Shown here: positions 4,897 to 5,696 of the stretch, piece by piece
Layout: every line of letters starts with the position of its first letter
Position numbering within the stretch: the stretch's first letter is position 1
Assembly: GCA_028290765.1 (NCBI GenBank)
Contig: JAQGJF010000360.1
Coordinates: forward strand, 1-5,696
Direction of reading: 5' to 3'
Source of the DNA: Tardiphaga sp.
GTDB lineage: Bacteria; Pseudomonadota; Alphaproteobacteria; Rhizobiales; Xanthobacteraceae
DNA length: 5,696 nucleotides
Program-made: the position numbers and the translations under genes
The notes under the pieces: model-generated
The model's database searches: none
Seen by the model: only the letters and a program-made list of their open reading frames with translations
What the model was told of the DNA's origin: nothing

Positions 4897-5466
4897 GTGG
4901 CTGAAACGAGTCATGGCACCCCCGCCAAGGGTCAGAAGACCGGCGCCCACACCGAAGCCGATGGCGGCCACGGCGGAGGTTTTCCTCCGTTCGAGTCGAG
5001 CACCTTCGCTTCGCAGCTGGTGTCGCTGCTGATTGCCTTCGTCGCGCTCTATCTGATCGTTTCGAAAATTGCGCTGCCGCGTGTCGGCGGCGTGATCGAC
5101 GAGCGCCAGAAAGCGATCGAGGGCGACCTGGCCGAGGCCCAGAAGCTGAAGGACGCGTCCGACGGCGCGCTGAAGGCCTATGAAAGCGAACTCGCGGCGG
5201 CACGTTCCCGGGCCCAGGCCATCGGAACCGAAACCCGCGACAAGCTGAATGCGGCGGCCGAGGCCGAGCGCAAGACGCTGGAAGAGCGGCTCGCCGTCAA
5301 GCTTGCGGACGCGGAAAAGACCATTGCCGCGACCCGTACGAGCGCGATGAACAACGTTCGTGGCATCGCCGCGGACGCGGCCAGCGCCATCGTGCAGCAG
5401 CTCAGCGGCGTGGTGCCCGACGGCAATACGGTCAACAGCGCCGTCGATGCGTCGTTGAAGGGATAG
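4897..5466 (+). CDS. atpF2: F0F1 ATP synthase subunit b' (second b subunit)
   Basis: One of the two different b-type subunits that, in photosynthetic bacteria and many alphaproteobacteria, form a b/b' heterodimer as peripheral stalk holding F1 against subunit a; also called atpG or atpX in some genomes. The protein has 189 residues. A hydrophilic N-terminal tail of about 37 residues rich in Gly, His and Thr (expected in the periplasm) is followed by [11 protein letters not shown], one transmembrane helix (about 38-58), the conserved [19 protein letters not shown] (60-78), and a long Ala/Glu/Lys-rich helix (to about 170) with the right-handed-coiled-coil character of b subunits. Translation starts at GTG (4897), supported by AGGAG 6 bases upstream and by the absence of another good start before the membrane helix. 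It is followed by atpF with a 4-base gap, so translation is probably coupled. Confidence 0.95.
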   Translation: MAETSHGTPAKGQKTGAHTEADGGHGGGFPPFESSTFASQLVSLLIAFVALYLIVSKIALPRVGGVIDERQKAIEGDLAEAQKLKDASDGALKAYESELAAARSRAQAIGTETRDKLNAAAEAERKTLEERLAVKLADAEKTIAATRTSAMNNVRGIAADAASAIVQQLSGVVPDGNTVNSAVDASLKG

Positions 5467-5470
5467 ACGG

Positions 5471-5696
5471 ATGTTTTACGAACCGGAAACCTGGGTCGCG
5501 ATCGCCTTCATCATCCTGATGGGGCTGTTTGCCTATCTCGGCATCCATCGCACGGTGCTCAAGGCGCTCGATCACCGCGCCGAGCGCATCAAGGCCGAAC
5601 TCGACGACGCCCGCCGCCTGAAGGAAGAAGCCGCCAAGCTGCTCGCCGACTACAAGGCGCGCCATGCCTCGGCGGAACGCGAAGCCCAGGACATCG
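5471..5696 (+). CDS. atpF: F0F1 ATP synthase subunit b, 3' partial
   Basis: The second peripheral-stalk subunit, partner of b'. Only the first 75 codons are inside the window; family members have about 160 residues, so about half is missing. The visible part shows a short N-terminus ([10 protein letters not shown]), one transmembrane helix (about 7-26, [15 protein letters not shown]), then the conserved basic stretch [19 protein letters not shown] and the start of the long charged helix ([20 protein letters not shown]). The ATG at 5471 is supported by AAGGGA (5458-5463), 7 bases upstream and overlapping the end of the b' gene, which points to translational coupling. Compared with b' it lacks the long periplasmic tail, the usual difference between the pair. 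The frame stays open to the right edge without a stop. Confidence 0.95.
   Translation, partial: MFYEPETWVAIAFIILMGLFAYLGIHRTVLKALDHRAERIKAELDDARRLKEEAAKLLADYKARHASAEREAQDI

Overview
The window looks like chromosomal DNA of an alphaproteobacterium, most likely of the Bradyrhizobium/Rhodopseudomonas group. The DNA is GC-rich, the F0 genes run I-a-c-b'-b, and the subunit a and c sequences are of the alphaproteobacterial/mitochondrial type. The genus is inferred from remembered protein similarity, not from a search. I see no mobile element, CRISPR array, tRNA or rRNA.

Layout: (1) Bases 1-1314 (+) are the C-terminal three quarters of a metabolite:H+ symporter of the major facilitator superfamily, cut by the left edge. 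Two hairpins follow, the second a textbook intrinsic terminator (1361-1397). (2) Bases 1409-3072 (-) hold three closely spaced genes read right to left: a 2-hydroxychromene-2-carboxylate isomerase-like (DsbA-fold/kappa-GST) protein, a small exported protein of unknown function, and a YjbQ/UPF0047 family protein. The short gaps suggest one transcript; it converges on the transporter gene. (3) Bases 3073-3361 are a divergent intergenic region with an AT-rich patch, a small inverted repeat and a plausible sigma-70-type promoter for the atp genes. (4) Bases 3362-5696 (+) are the F0 part of the F1Fo ATP synthase: atpI, atpB (a), atpE (c), the b' gene and atpF (b, cut by the right edge).

The F0 genes encode the membrane proton channel: a plus the c-ring carry the protons, b and b' form the peripheral stalk, and AtpI is an assembly accessory. 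In alphaproteobacteria the F1 genes normally lie in a separate operon; this window cannot show it. The atpE gene has the best Shine-Dalgarno of the cluster, a pyrimidine-rich leader and a hairpin just after its stop, which fits the need for many c subunits per complex.

Overall this is a mostly ordinary housekeeping region. The points most worth a second look are the exported protein of unknown function, the periplasmic insertion in the transporter, the 9-bp inverted repeat inside atpI, and the RNA signals around atpE. I found no evidence for a new multi-gene system.
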